Assembly: GCF_014645835.1 (NCBI RefSeq)
Contig: NZ_BMMM01000002.1
Span: 304,388-368,387 of the forward strand
Direction: 5' to 3'
DNA: 64,000 nt
From: Streptomyces albiflavescens
GTDB taxonomy: Bacteria > Actinomycetota > Actinomycetes > Streptomycetales > Streptomycetaceae
The first letter of the stretch is position 1, and every line of letters begins with the position of its first letter. The notes beneath the pieces are model-generated. The model worked only from the letters and a program-made list of their open reading frames with translations, did no database searches and was not told the DNA's origin. The translations under genes and the position numbers were made by a program. Shown piece after piece: positions 28,029-37,207 of the stretch.

Positions 28029-28901
28029 ATGAGTCAGGCACTTCAGTCCCTGCTCGATCTGCTCGACCTGGAGCGGATCGAGCAGGACATCTTCCGCGGC
28101 CAGTCCCGCTCCGCCGTCGTCCCCCGAGTCTTCGGCGGACAGGTGGCGGCGCAGGCACTGGTCGCCGCGGGGCGCACGGTCCCCGAGGACCGGTTGGCGC
28201 ACTCCCTGCACGCGTACTTCCTGCGTGCGGGGGATCCCGGCGCGCCCATCGTGTACTCGGTGGACCGCATCCGCGACGGCCGTTCCTTCACCACGCGCCG
28301 GGTGGTCGGAATCCAGCACGGACAGCCGATCTTCCATCTCTCCGCGTCCTTCCAGACGTACGAGGAGGGCATGGAGCACCAGGCCGAGATGCCGCCCGCA
28401 CCGGACCCGGAGACGCTGCCCACGGCCGCCGAGCTGCTGCCGCTGTACGCCGACGTCTTCTCGGACCCGGTCGTCCCGGCGCGCCTCCTGGAGGCCCGTG
28501 AGTCCGTCGACCTGCGCTACGTCGACGCGCCGCCGTATGGCACCGTCGGCGAGGTCCGCGAGCCGCGCTCCCAGGTGTGGTTCCGCACGAACGGCAAGCT
28601 GGTCGACGACCCGCTCCTGCACGTCGTTCTCGCCACGTACGTCTCCGACATGACGCTGCTGGACTCCATCCTGCTCGCGCACGGGCGCGGCGGCTGGGTG
28701 ACCGGCGACGTCGTCGGGGCTTCGCTGGACCACGCGATGTGGTTCCACCGCCCGTTCCGCGCCGACGAATGGCTGCTGTACGACCAGGAGTCGCCGTCCG
28801 CGTCGGGCGGACGCGGGCTCGGCCAGGCCCGCATCTACACGCAGGACGGCCGGCTGGCCATTTCGGTGATCCAGGAGGGCGTGGTCCGGATCCCCAGGTA
28901 A
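28029..28901 (+). CDS. tesB: Acyl-CoA thioesterase II (TesB family)
   Basis: A 290-residue double-hotdog thioesterase hydrolysing acyl-CoAs to free acids and CoA. The N-terminal hotdog includes PRVFGGQVAAQALVAAGRTV and HSLHAYFLRAGDPGAPIVYS; the C-terminal hotdog holds SLDHAMWFHRPFRADEWLLY and GRGLGQARIYTQDGRLA, with the active-site Asp in ASLDHAMW and the Thr/Gln equivalents seen in TesB. It lies 35 bp after the acyl-CoA dehydrogenase and is likely co-transcribed, serving beta-oxidation overflow. Confidence 0.93.
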   Translation: MSQALQSLLDLLDLERIEQDIFRGQSRSAVVPRVFGGQVAAQALVAAGRTVPEDRLAHSLHAYFLRAGDPGAPIVYSVDRIRDGRSFTTRRVVGIQHGQPIFHLSASFQTYEEGMEHQAEMPPAPDPETLPTAAELLPLYADVFSDPVVPARLLEARESVDLRYVDAPPYGTVGEVREPRSQVWFRTNGKLVDDPLLHVVLATYVSDMTLLDSILLAHGRGGWVTGDVVGASLDHAMWFHRPFRADEWLLYDQESPSASGGRGLGQARIYTQDGRLAISVIQEGVVRIPR

Positions 28902-28910
28902 GACTGATGC

Positions 28911-29196
28911 ATGGCTGAAGCAGCGGAGCAGAACGGCGGCGGCGAGAGCACCTTCACGGTGATCGTCGCCGCCGTCGCCAATCTGGGGATCGCAGCTGGT
29001 GCAGGGGCCGCGGGAGGCGCTGGTCGCGGCCAAGGTCGACTTCAGGGACGTGTCGACCGCGGCCCAGATCGAATGGGCCTGCGAGCAGGCGGAACAGCGG
29101 CTGCGGGAGGCGTTTCCCGCGGTGAGCCGGGTGTATCTGGATCCGACGCCGGGGTTTGCGCAGCGGCGGACGGAGGGGCTGAATCCCTGGCCCTGA
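28911..29196 (+). pseudogene. Cation diffusion facilitator remnant with internal deletion
   Basis: Only the two ends of a CDF metal-efflux gene remain. The ATG at 28911 starts MAEAAEQNGGGESTFTVIV and the first bases of the first membrane helix (AAVANLGIA). From about 28990 the sequence switches, one frame away, to the C-terminal cytoplasmic tail: QLVQGPREALVAAKVDFRD, then AAQIEWACEQAEQRLREAFP, then RVYLDPTPG near the end, stopping at 29196. About 250 residues including all transmembrane helices and metal sites are absent. Family assignment rests on the characteristic tail. It has no function as a transporter. Confidence 0.75.
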
Positions 29197-29373
29197 AGGC
29201 CGGTTGAGGTGGTTCGGTGATTCCGTGGTTTCCCGAGGTCCCGAGGTCTCGTGGCCTGTGGTCTCGTGGGCCCGTGGTCCAGTTGTGCGGGATGGGATCT
29301 GGGCCGGGCGCCGGTGCGGGTGCGAGGATCGGCCGCCTCACGTGTCGGAGCGTTTCGGACCCGAGGGGGCGGT

Positions 29374-30051
29374 ATGAGCCGTACGGAAGAGTCGTGGAAC
29401 TGGCGCGGGGGACGGATCCGGGAGGCCTTCCTGGAGGCGGCCGGGACGGTGGCCGAGCTGGTCGCCGAGCCCGCCGTCGCGGCCGCCTGGGAGAAGCCCA
29501 GCGCGCTGCGGGACTTCGGCGTCGGGGGACTGGCGGGGCATGTCGCCTGGCAGGAGCTCGCCCTGCCGGAGCTGCTGGCGGAGCCGGTGCCGACGGAGCC
29601 GGTGGTGTCCCTGCGGGAGTACTACCTGGAGAGGGTGACCTGGCTGGACGCCGGAGTCGACGGCGCGGTCAACATCCGTATCCGGCGCGGCGGGGAGGCT
29701 ACGGCGGAGGACGGGCCCGAGGCGCTCGTGGCGCGCGTGCGGGAAGCGGTCGCGCGACTGGGGACCGAACTGCCCGAGGTGCCCGCGGGGCGCCCCATCC
29801 GGATGCGGTCCTGGGGCGACTGGTCCCTCGACCTCGACGACTTCCTGCTCACCCGGCTGATGGAACTCGTCGTCCACGCCGATGACTTGGCGTACAGCGT
29901 GGGTCTGCCGACCCCGGAGTTCCCCGAGCACGTGACCGCGCCCGTGGTCGAACTGCTCGCCCGGCTGGCGGTGCGCCGACACGGAGCGGTGGACGTGATC
30001 CGGGGGCTCGCCCGCGTGGAGCGTGCCCCCGCGTCGATCGCCGGGCTCTAG
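29374..30051 (+). CDS. Maleylpyruvate isomerase N-terminal (DinB-like) domain protein
   Basis: A 225-residue soluble protein with the MDMPI_N/DinB-like four-helix fold. Metal-ligand-type histidines sit in GGLAGHVAWQE and in RLMELVVHADDLAYSVGL, the latter being the family's hallmark. Members are mycothiol-dependent transferases or isomerases; the substrate cannot be told. GAGGG precedes the ATG at 29374. Its upstream 166 bp hold GT-rich degenerate repeats (GTGGTCTCGTGG-like) and no gene. Confidence 0.78.
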   Translation: MSRTEESWNWRGGRIREAFLEAAGTVAELVAEPAVAAAWEKPSALRDFGVGGLAGHVAWQELALPELLAEPVPTEPVVSLREYYLERVTWLDAGVDGAVNIRIRRGGEATAEDGPEALVARVREAVARLGTELPEVPAGRPIRMRSWGDWSLDLDDFLLTRLMELVVHADDLAYSVGLPTPEFPEHVTAPVVELLARLAVRRHGAVDVIRGLARVERAPASIAGL

Positions 30052-30133
30052 AAGGGACTTGGACGGGATTTGGAGGGGACCTTGGGGGACTCGGACCGGA
30101 CTGGGGACCGGACCTGGGCCGGACGTGCGGGAC

Positions 30134-30922
30134 TTACGCGAGTCCCGCCGCCGTGAGCAGGTACGTCGTCATCGGGTCGTAGTACCGGGGGCTCTTGACG
30201 TGGTCGTCCAGGGGGATCGTCACCTGGACCGTGCCCTCGGCCTCGGCGAGGAACAGGGCGGGGTCGTTGCAGTCGGCGTAGCCGATGGAGTCGAGGCCGA
30301 GCTGGCCGGCGCAGCCCGCCCAGCCGTGGTCCGCGACGACCAGGTCGGGCAGCGGGCGGCCCTCGCGCTCCAGCCCGGTGAGGATCGCGCGCATCGGCTC
30401 ACCCGAGTGGGTGTGCCACAGCGTCGCGCCGTGCTCCAGGACCGCGACGTCCGCGAACTGGAAGACGTACCCCTCGTCCGTCTGCAGCCCGTCCGGGATG
30501 ACGACGATCTCGCAGCCTGCGGCGCGCAGGGCTGCGGCGGTGGCGCGGTGCACGTCGAGGAGGCCGCCGGGGTGGCCGGTGGCGAACAGCACCCGCTGTT
30601 CGCCGTCCGCCGCCTTGCGCAGCCGGGCCGCGGCACGCTCCAGGGCGTCCACCGTCAGCTCCGGGTCGATGGTGTCCTGCCCGTACCGGTACTCCGGGTC
30701 GTCGCTCACGCCGCATCGCTCCGCCATCACCGCGAGTACGTCCTGCTCGTCGGTCCAGCGGTCACCGAGCTCCAGGCCGAGCCAGAAATTGCGGTCGCCG
30801 TTCGCGAGCTTGCGGTAGTGGGAGAGGTTGTTCTCGCGGGGCGTGGCCACGTCGCCCGCGATACGGGTCTTTACGAGGTGGTCGACGAGCTCGGCGCGGC
30901 TGGGGGTCCCGGGTATCGGCAT
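30134..30922 (-). CDS. Predicted histidine phosphatase (PF15698-type, actinobacterial)
   Basis: A 262-residue cytoplasmic protein of the actinobacterial Phosphatase family. Features seen: SHYRKLANGDRNFWLGLELG, an alpha/beta core with QRVLFATGHPGGLLDVHRA, then EIVVIPDGLQTDEGYVFQFA, then GATLWHTHSGEPMRAIL, and VVADHGWAGCAGQLGLDSIG. His-containing motifs (GHPGG, HTHSGEP, DHGWAG) are likely catalytic. The ATG at 30922 is preceded by GGGGGG; longer starts are less likely. Function in the cell is unknown. I am fairly sure of the family, less of the activity. Confidence 0.7.
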   Translation of the reverse strand: MPIPGTPSRAELVDHLVKTRIAGDVATPRENNLSHYRKLANGDRNFWLGLELGDRWTDEQDVLAVMAERCGVSDDPEYRYGQDTIDPELTVDALERAAARLRKAADGEQRVLFATGHPGGLLDVHRATAAALRAAGCEIVVIPDGLQTDEGYVFQFADVAVLEHGATLWHTHSGEPMRAILTGLEREGRPLPDLVVADHGWAGCAGQLGLDSIGYADCNDPALFLAEAEGTVQVTIPLDDHVKSPRYYDPMTTYLLTAAGLA

Positions 30923-31027
30923 GCCCCCCATTGTGCCGGTGCGCTCCGATCCTCGGGCCGGTGTCCTGAACCGTGGGACACGGGTCACTCGGCGGTACGG
31001 CGCCGGGTGGTCCCCGGGTGCCCTGTC

Positions 31028-31142
31028 ACCGCCGCCCGGCGCGGGCGCTCCCCGCCGCTTCGCGACGGTGCCTGCCCCGGGCCCGGGATCCCTTGCTACC
31101 GCCGGCTGGTGCGGGCGCGCCCCGCCGCTCCGCGACGGTGCT
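31028..31142. repeat. 45-bp direct repeat in the phosphatase/pucR intergenic region
   Basis: Two 45-bp copies (31028-31072 and 31098-31142), 70 bp apart, share about 39 of 45 bases, with conserved core CCCCGCCGCT-CGCGACGGTG. They lie in a 321-bp gene-free stretch (30923-31243) between the phosphatase start and the pucR stop. Nothing else recognisable was seen in that stretch. Confidence 0.75.
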
Positions 31143-31243
31143 TCCCACCCACCCGCCTGACCCGGTCAGTTGGAAAGCCGGCCTCGCGGTCCGGCGAGCC
31201 GGCGGCCTCTCGCCCCACGTCCCACGCCCCCTCCCTCCCCCCA

Positions 31244-32752
31244 TCACCCCACCCGCAACGCGAACCACAACTCCATCCGTACATCAGGGTCGTCGAGGTC
31301 CGCCCCCAGCAACGTCGCGCACCGGGCGATGCGTTGGCGGACGGTGTTGCGGTGGACGGAGAGGGCCACGGCTGTGCGGTCCCAACTGCCGTGCAGGGAG
31401 AGCCAGGTGCGGAGGGTTTCGGTGAGGGCGGGGGTGGCGGCGATGGGGGCGAGGAGGGCGCGGGCGTGGGTCTCGGCGTCGGCCGGGGGGACGAGGTCCG
31501 CGAGGGCGGGGCGCTCGCCGTGGCGGACCAGCGGCGCCCGGGTCGCCCGGGCGCGGGCCAGGGCGCGGGCCGCCTGCGTGTCGGCGGCCGCCCACTCGTG
31601 CGGGCCGGCCGGCGCGCTGACCCCGCACGCCCAGCCCGCCTGCGCGGTGGGCTCACGGTCGCCGGGCACGAGGACCCGTACGACGTCGCCGCCCGCGTCG
31701 ACCAGCGCGGAACCCAGCGCCGCCCCCAGCGCGGACGTGGCGACGGCGTCGGGTGCGGGGCCGTCCCCGGCGGGGCGCGCGTGCACGACGAACCACCGCT
31801 CGCTCCCGAGGAGCGGCGCCACGTCCTCGGGGGAGGCCCCGAGCAGCACCCGTACGAGCGCGGCGAGTCGCGCCGCCCCACTCCCGCTCTGGTGCTCCCC
31901 GGTGAGCAGTGAGAGCAGGACCGCCGCGACGGAGGCGATGGTGTGGTCCCCGGGTTCACGGTGCGCAGACCCGACGCCGAGCACGAAGCCCTGCCCGGCC
32001 CCGAGGGCGTAGGCGGCGAGATGGACACCGCCGACGGTGTCGGTGGCCGACGAGGGAGCGGTTCTCCCTTCCCCGGGTCGCACTACGGCGGCCAGCTCGG
32101 CGAGCGCCCGCGCCACGGGGGTACTCCCGGGCGGGGCCGCCTTCGCCACCCTTCCCGCCCCGGCCAGCTCGACCCCGTCCGGCCCGTACAGCACCGTCCA
32201 GCCCCCCACCCGCTGGGCCAGCTGTCGCAGCACCGCCGGTACCGGGTCCGGGCGGGCCGCGGCCGCCGCCAGGCTCTGCTGGGCCTCCGTCACCCGGCGC
32301 AGTTCCGCCAGGCGGGCCTGGGCCATGAGCTGCCAGACCGCGCGGGCCACACCGGAGAAGGTGGTCTGGGGCGGGACCTCCAGGAGGGGGAGGCCGTACG
32401 CGTCGCAGGCCGCGACCAGCGCGCGTGGGACCGTGTCGTGGACGGGGGCCAGGCCGAAGCCGAGGGCCGCGCCGCCCGCGGCGACGATCCGCGACACATA
32501 GTCGTCGAAATAGGTGCCCGAGCCCGCCGCCTCGGGGATGTGGACCCCGGCGGTCAGGAGCAGCTCGCCGCCCAGCAGATACGGGTACGGGTCGGCCATC
32601 TCCGACGTGTGCGCCCAGTGGATCACCGTGTCCGGGTCCGACGGGCCCGCGATCTGGCGCAGCCCCAGGTCCTCCCGGGCCAGGAGAGCGGAAAGCGGGA
32701 TGGGTGGGGTCGGGGGGACAGGTGGGGCGGGTGGGTTGTGTGTGTCCGGCAT
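31244..32752 (-). CDS. PucR-family transcriptional regulator
   Basis: A 502-residue regulator. The N-terminal PucR domain follows a Pro-rich leader: PLSALLAREDLGLRQIAGPS, then EMADPYPYLLGGELLLTAGV, then GLPLLEVPPQTTFSGVARAV. A central sensory region follows, and the C-terminal HTH_30 domain reads WLSLHGSWDRTAVALSVHRN followed by TVRQRIARC. PucR proteins control purine or other nitrogen-source catabolism. The ATG at 32752 has GGAGGG nine bases upstream; the frame stays open far upstream, but that is the shadow of the transporter gene. It is divergent from the SSS transporter/agmatinase/ThDP operon and is the natural candidate regulator. Confidence 0.93.
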   Translation of the reverse strand: MPDTHNPPAPPVPPTPPIPLSALLAREDLGLRQIAGPSDPDTVIHWAHTSEMADPYPYLLGGELLLTAGVHIPEAAGSGTYFDDYVSRIVAAGGAALGFGLAPVHDTVPRALVAACDAYGLPLLEVPPQTTFSGVARAVWQLMAQARLAELRRVTEAQQSLAAAAARPDPVPAVLRQLAQRVGGWTVLYGPDGVELAGAGRVAKAAPPGSTPVARALAELAAVVRPGEGRTAPSSATDTVGGVHLAAYALGAGQGFVLGVGSAHREPGDHTIASVAAVLLSLLTGEHQSGSGAARLAALVRVLLGASPEDVAPLLGSERWFVVHARPAGDGPAPDAVATSALGAALGSALVDAGGDVVRVLVPGDREPTAQAGWACGVSAPAGPHEWAAADTQAARALARARATRAPLVRHGERPALADLVPPADAETHARALLAPIAATPALTETLRTWLSLHGSWDRTAVALSVHRNTVRQRIARCATLLGADLDDPDVRMELWFALRVG

Positions 32753-32869
32753 GGTGGACGTTCCCTCCATCCGGTTCAGCGACAGTGGATGAAACGTACA
32801 CTTCAGAGTCTCTTTCCGGCCACCTAGGGTCAGTGCCGTCGGCAGCCGCGGGTACGGGCGTATGTCCCC

Positions 32870-32926
32870 GCGATCCGCTGCCGGCCTCCCGGCTGGAAGC
32901 GATCCACTGCCGGCCTCTCGGCCGGA
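32870..32926. repeat. Tandem 28-bp repeat in the pucR/transporter intergenic region
   Basis: Copies at 32870-32897 and 32899-32926 match at 25 of 28 bases (GCGATCCRCTGCCGGCCTC at the start of each). They lie in the divergent promoter region and could be regulator sites or a simple duplication. Confidence 0.75.
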
Positions 32927-32998
32927 CAACGCTCCCCGCCGCGTCCCCGGTTCCATCTGCACGACACGCCACCGAGAGTGCGCGAAGGAGGGCCCCAC

Positions 32999-34459
32999 AT
33001 GGCCGTCGACTACACAGTGATCGTCGTCTATCTGGCCGGCATGCTGGCCATGGGCTGGTGGGGCATGCGCCGCGCCAAGTCCAAGAGCGAGTTCCTCGTG
33101 GCCGGGCGGCGGCTCGGACCCGCCATGTACTCCGGGACCATGGCCGCCATTGTCCTCGGTGGCGCGTCCACCATCGGTGGCGTCGGGCTGGGGTACCAGT
33201 ACGGGCTCTCGGGTGCCTGGATGGTGTTCACCATCGGCCTCGGGCTCCTCGCCCTCTCGGTGTTCTTCTCCGCCCGCATCGCCCGCCTGAAGGTCTACAC
33301 CGTCTCTGAGATGCTGGACCTCCGCTACGGCGGCCGGGCCGGTGTCATCTCCGGCGTCGTCATGTGGGCGTACACCCTCATGCTCGCGGTCACCTCGACC
33401 ATCGCGTACGCCACGATCTTCGACGTCCTCTTCGACATGAACCGGACGCTCGCGATCATCCTCGGCGGTTCGATCGTCGTCGCGTACTCGACGCTCGGCG
33501 GCATGTGGTCGATCACGCTGACCGACATGGTGCAGTTCGTCGTCAAGACGATCGGTGTGCTGCTGCTTCTGCTCCCCATCGCCGTCATCAAGGCCGGCGG
33601 GTTCAGCGAGATGAAGGCCAAGCTGCCCACCGAGTACTTCGACCCGCTGGGCATCGGCGGCGAGACGATCTTCACGTACGTGCTGATCTACACGTTCGGC
33701 ATGCTGATCGGCCAGGACATCTGGCAGCGCGTCTTCACCGCCCGCAGCGACAAGACGGCCAAGTGGGGCGGCACCGTCGCGGGTACCTACTGCCTGGTGT
33801 ACGCCCTCGCCGGCGCCGTCATCGGTACGGCGGCCAAGGTGCTCTACCCGAAGCTGCCCAGCGCCGACACCGCCTTCGCGACCATCGTCAAGGACGAACT
33901 TCCGGTCGGCGTCCGCGGGTTGGTGCTCGCCGCGGCGCTCGCGGCCGTCATGTCCACCTCCTCCGGTGCGCTCATCGCCTGCGCCACCGTCGCCAACAAC
34001 GACATCTGGGCGAAGCTGCGCGGGGTGGTCAAGCGCGACGGCGAGGAGCACGACGAGGTCAAGGGCAACCGTGCCTTCATCCTGATCATGGGCGTCGCGG
34101 TGATCTGTACGGCGATCGCGCTCAACAACGTCGTCGAGGCGCTGACCGTCGCGTACAACCTGCTCGTCGGCGGTCTGCTCGTGCCGATCCTCGGCGGGCT
34201 GCTGTGGAAGCGCGGTACGGCGGCCGGCGCGCTCGCCTCCGTCGCCGTCGGCGGCCTCGCGGTCATCGGCCTGATGGCGACGTACGGCATCCTGGCGAAC
34301 GAGCCGGTCTACTACGGGCTGCTGTCCTCGCTCGCCGCCTACGTGGTGGTGTCGCTGTCCACCAAGCCGACCGACGCCGCCGTACTGGCCGCCTGGCGCG
34401 AGCGCCTCGCGGGGCGCACCCCCGAACCCCTGCCCGAGCCGGTCCCGGCTCACCAGTAG
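32999..34459 (+). CDS. Sodium:solute symporter (SSS family)
   Basis: A 486-residue integral membrane protein with about 13 hydrophobic segments. Family motifs: FLVAGRRLGPAMYSGTMAA near the start, AIVLGGASTIGGVGLGYQYG, GQDIWQRVFTARS mid-protein (the conserved region after helix 7), and AALAAVMSTSSGALIACATV (the SSS signature of the sodium-site helix). GAAGGAGGG precedes the ATG at 32999. It is divergent from pucR and 73 bp before the agmatinase gene, so its substrate is probably the compound those enzymes use, such as a guanidino compound, a polyamine or a ureide. The substrate is inference. Confidence 0.92.
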   Translation: MAVDYTVIVVYLAGMLAMGWWGMRRAKSKSEFLVAGRRLGPAMYSGTMAAIVLGGASTIGGVGLGYQYGLSGAWMVFTIGLGLLALSVFFSARIARLKVYTVSEMLDLRYGGRAGVISGVVMWAYTLMLAVTSTIAYATIFDVLFDMNRTLAIILGGSIVVAYSTLGGMWSITLTDMVQFVVKTIGVLLLLLPIAVIKAGGFSEMKAKLPTEYFDPLGIGGETIFTYVLIYTFGMLIGQDIWQRVFTARSDKTAKWGGTVAGTYCLVYALAGAVIGTAAKVLYPKLPSADTAFATIVKDELPVGVRGLVLAAALAAVMSTSSGALIACATVANNDIWAKLRGVVKRDGEEHDEVKGNRAFILIMGVAVICTAIALNNVVEALTVAYNLLVGGLLVPILGGLLWKRGTAAGALASVAVGGLAVIGLMATYGILANEPVYYGLLSSLAAYVVVSLSTKPTDAAVLAAWRERLAGRTPEPLPEPVPAHQ

Positions 34460-34472
34460 AGTCGTCCTAGTA

Positions 34473-34486
34473 GCACATAGGTGTGC
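34473..34486. promoter_or_regulatory. Inverted repeat upstream of agmatinase gene
   Basis: GCACATAGGTGTGC is a 5-bp-arm inverted repeat with a 4-nt spacer, followed by GCATAG and GTACATAC. The AT-rich 73-bp gap between the transporter and agmatinase genes may hold an extra promoter or operator. Confidence 0.35.
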
Positions 34487-34532
34487 ATAGCTGTACATAC
34501 GCGATGACGCGTAAGAAGGAAGGCAATTCACT

Positions 34533-35501
34533 ATGAGCAGCAACGAGACGCCCCGCGGGCCCGTCGACTCGTCCCGCATCCCGCGGTACGCGGGCCCCGC
34601 GACCTTCGCCCGGCTGCCGCGTCTGGACGAGGTCGGCACCGCCGACGTCGCCGTGGTCGGTGTGCCGTTCGACTCCGGCGTCTCGTACCGGCCGGGCGCC
34701 CGCTTCGGCGGCAACGCGATCCGCGAGGCGTCCCGGCTGCTGCGCCCCTACAACCCGGCGCAGGACGCCTCCCCCTTCGCCCTCGCGCAGGTGGCGGACG
34801 CCGGTGACATAGCGGCGAACCCGTTCAACATCAACGAGGCCGTGGAGACGGTGGAGGCGGCGGCCGACGAGCTGCTCGGCACGGGTGCCCGCCTGATGAC
34901 CCTCGGCGGCGACCACACCATCGCCCTTCCGCTCCTGCGCTCCGTCGCCAAGAAGCACGGCCCGGTCGCGCTGCTCCACTTCGACGCGCACCTCGACACC
35001 TGGGACACCTACTTCGGCGCCGAGTACACGCACGGCACCCCGTTCCGCCGTGCCGTCGAGGAGGGCATCCTCGACACCTCGGCCCTCTCGCACGTCGGCA
35101 CCCGCGGCCCGCTGTACGGCAAGCAGGACCTCACCGACGACGAGAAGATGGGCTTCGGCATCGTCACCTCGGCGGACATCTACCGCCGCGGCGCCGACGA
35201 GGTCGCCGACCAGCTGCGCCAGCGCATCGGCGACCGTCCGCTGTACATCTCCATCGACATCGACTGCCTCGACCCGGCGCACGCGCCCGGCACCGGCACG
35301 CCCGAGGCGGGCGGCATGACCTCCCGCGAACTCCTGGAGATCCTGCGCGGGCTGGCCTCCTGCAACCTGGTCTCGGCCGATGTCGTCGAGGTGGCGCCCG
35401 CGTACGACCACGCGGAGATCACCGCCGTGGCCGCGTCCCACACGGCGTACGAACTGACCACGATCATGTCCCGTCAGATTGCTGAGGCTCGCTCGAAGTG
35501 A
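34533..35501 (+). CDS. speB: Agmatinase-family ureohydrolase
   Basis: A 322-residue metallohydrolase of the arginase/agmatinase family, which removes urea from a guanidino group. All metal-binding blocks are present: [25 protein letters not shown] and [20 protein letters not shown]. The active-site cap has [10 protein letters not shown]. It is annotated agmatinase in related genomes as I recall, but the family also includes guanidinobutyrase, guanidinopropionase and proclavaminate amidinohydrolase, and the sequence alone does not settle the substrate. It overlaps the downstream ThDP enzyme gene by 4 bp, so the two are translationally coupled, and follows an SSS transporter. Confidence 0.9.
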   Translation: MSSNETPRGPVDSSRIPRYAGPATFARLPRLDEVGTADVAVVGVPFDSGVSYRPGARFGGNAIREASRLLRPYNPAQDASPFALAQVADAGDIAANPFNINEAVETVEAAADELLGTGARLMTLGGDHTIALPLLRSVAKKHGPVALLHFDAHLDTWDTYFGAEYTHGTPFRRAVEEGILDTSALSHVGTRGPLYGKQDLTDDEKMGFGIVTSADIYRRGADEVADQLRQRIGDRPLYISIDIDCLDPAHAPGTGTPEAGGMTSRELLEILRGLASCNLVSADVVEVAPAYDHAEITAVAASHTAYELTTIMSRQIAEARSK

Positions 35502-37183
35502 CCCACGACCACGACCTGGTACTCCGTCCGACGGCGGCGCAGACGGAGGCCGCGCTGAACCCTCCCACCGGCCGCAACGGCGGAGACCTGGTCGTGGAGA
35601 CCCTCACCGGTCTCGGCGCGACGACCGTGTTCGGCCTGCCCGGGCAGCACGCGCTGGGCATGTTCGACGCACTGCGCCGGTCCTCGCTGCGGTACATCGG
35701 CCTGCGCGTCGAGAACAACGCCGGGTTCGCGGCGGACGCGTACGGCCGGATCACCGGTGAGGCCGCCCCGCTGCTGCTCTCCACCGGCCCCGGGGCGCTG
35801 ACCTCGCTGGCCGCGCTGCAGGAAGCGGCGGCGGCCTCCGCGCCCGTCCTCGCGATCAGCAGTCAGATCCCCACCGCGGGGCTCGGCGGCGGCCGCCACG
35901 GCTATCTGCACGAACTCCCCGACCAGCAGGCGTCGTTCAGGGGCGTGGTGAAGTCGGTTCACACCGCCCGTACGCAGTCGCAGATCCCGTCGGCGATCGC
36001 GGCCGCCTGGGAGTCGGCGCTGACCGCTCCGCACGGCCCGGTGTGGGTGGAGATCCCGCAGGACGTCCTCCTCGCCGAGACCCACCTGCCGATGGTGACG
36101 GCGATGGACGCGACCCCGGAGGACGTCGTTCCGCGTCCCGAACTGACCGCGTTGGCCGCTGACTTGCTGTCACGTGCCGCTCGTCCCGCGATCATCGCGG
36201 GCGGCGGTGTCGTCCGCGCGGACGCGTCCGGAAAGCTCCGTCAGCTCGCCGAGAAGCTGAACGCCCCCGTCGTCACCACCTTCGGCGGCAAGGGTGCCTT
36301 CCCCTGGAACCACCCGCTCTCCCTCCAGTCCTGGCTGGAGGACCGCCACACCACGGACTTCCTGGAGGACGCCGACGTCCTCCTGGTGGTGGGTTCGGGC
36401 CTCGGCGAACTCTCCTCGAACTACCACACGTTCAAGCCCCGCGGCCGGGTCGTCCAGATCGAGGCCGACCTCGGCAAGCTGGAGTCCAACCACCCCGCGC
36501 TGGGTATCCACGCGGACGCGCGCCTCGCGCTGTCGGCGCTGCTGGAGACGGTCGAGGAGCGCACCGACCCGACGGCGGCGGACCGCGTGGCCGCGGTGCT
36601 GGCGAACGTCGCCGAGCGCATCGCCTCCCAGGAACTCATCCTGGAGCAGGACGTGTTGGCGTCGGTGCGCCGGGCCCTCCCGGACGACTCGCCGTCCTTC
36701 TGGGACATGACGATCCTGGCGTACTGGGCGTGGTCCGCCTTCGACGCGCGCGCGGCGAACACCATGCACTCCGCCCAGGGCGCGGGCGGCCTCGGCTACG
36801 GCTTCCCGGCCGCGCTGGGGGCGGCCGCCGCCGACCCCGGCCGCCCGGTCCTCGCGGTCTCCGGCGACGGCGGCGCGCTGTACTCGATCGCCGAGCTGGC
36901 GACGGCGAAGCAGTACGACCTGAACGTCACCTGGCTGATCGTCGACGACGGCGGCTACGGCATCCTGCGCGAGTACATGACGGACACCTTCGGCCAGGCG
37001 ACGGCGACGGAGCTGGCCCGCCCGGACTACGTCGCCCTCGCGGAGTCGTTCGGCGTCCCGGGGGTCCGCACGACCCCCGAGACGCTGGAGGAGGACCTGG
37101 CGAAGGCGCTGGCGAGCCCCGGCCCGTCCGTGGTGCTGCTCCCGGCGGTCCTGCGGATGTTCGCGGCGACACACCTGGGCTGA
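35498..37183 (+). CDS. Thiamine diphosphate-dependent enzyme (acetolactate synthase-like)
   Basis: A 561-residue three-domain ThDP enzyme. The PYR domain shows [18 protein letters not shown] and the catalytic Glu in [16 protein letters not shown]; the central domain has [13 protein letters not shown]; the PP domain has [20 protein letters not shown] followed about 25 residues on by [11 protein letters not shown], the ThDP/Mg motif. It resembles large acetolactate-synthase subunits, but no small subunit is nearby and the context is catabolic. It overlaps the agmatinase gene by 4 bp, so it likely acts on the same compound. The pairing recalls CeaS2 and proclavaminate amidinohydrolase of clavam pathways, though no clavam genes are present. 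Confidence 0.88.
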   Translation: MTHDHDLVLRPTAAQTEAALNPPTGRNGGDLVVETLTGLGATTVFGLPGQHALGMFDALRRSSLRYIGLRVENNAGFAADAYGRITGEAAPLLLSTGPGALTSLAALQEAAAASAPVLAISSQIPTAGLGGGRHGYLHELPDQQASFRGVVKSVHTARTQSQIPSAIAAAWESALTAPHGPVWVEIPQDVLLAETHLPMVTAMDATPEDVVPRPELTALAADLLSRAARPAIIAGGGVVRADASGKLRQLAEKLNAPVVTTFGGKGAFPWNHPLSLQSWLEDRHTTDFLEDADVLLVVGSGLGELSSNYHTFKPRGRVVQIEADLGKLESNHPALGIHADARLALSALLETVEERTDPTAADRVAAVLANVAERIASQELILEQDVLASVRRALPDDSPSFWDMTILAYWAWSAFDARAANTMHSAQGAGGLGYGFPAALGAAAADPGRPVLAVSGDGGALYSIAELATAKQYDLNVTWLIVDDGGYGILREYMTDTFGQATATELARPDYVALAESFGVPGVRTTPETLEEDLAKALASPGPSVVLLPAVLRMFAATHLG

Positions 37184-37207
37184 CGCCCGGCCGCCGGTGG
37201 TGGCGGG

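Noticed and set aside
30052..30133. Possible small RNA or repeat in GGGACC-rich gap
   Set aside because: Low-complexity G-rich text with no stable hairpin or periodicity that I could confirm by eye.
32753..34714. Upstream extension of the pucR frame
   Set aside because: Everything before the ATG at 32752 lies opposite the transporter gene, has no family similarity, and a good ribosome-binding site precedes 32752.
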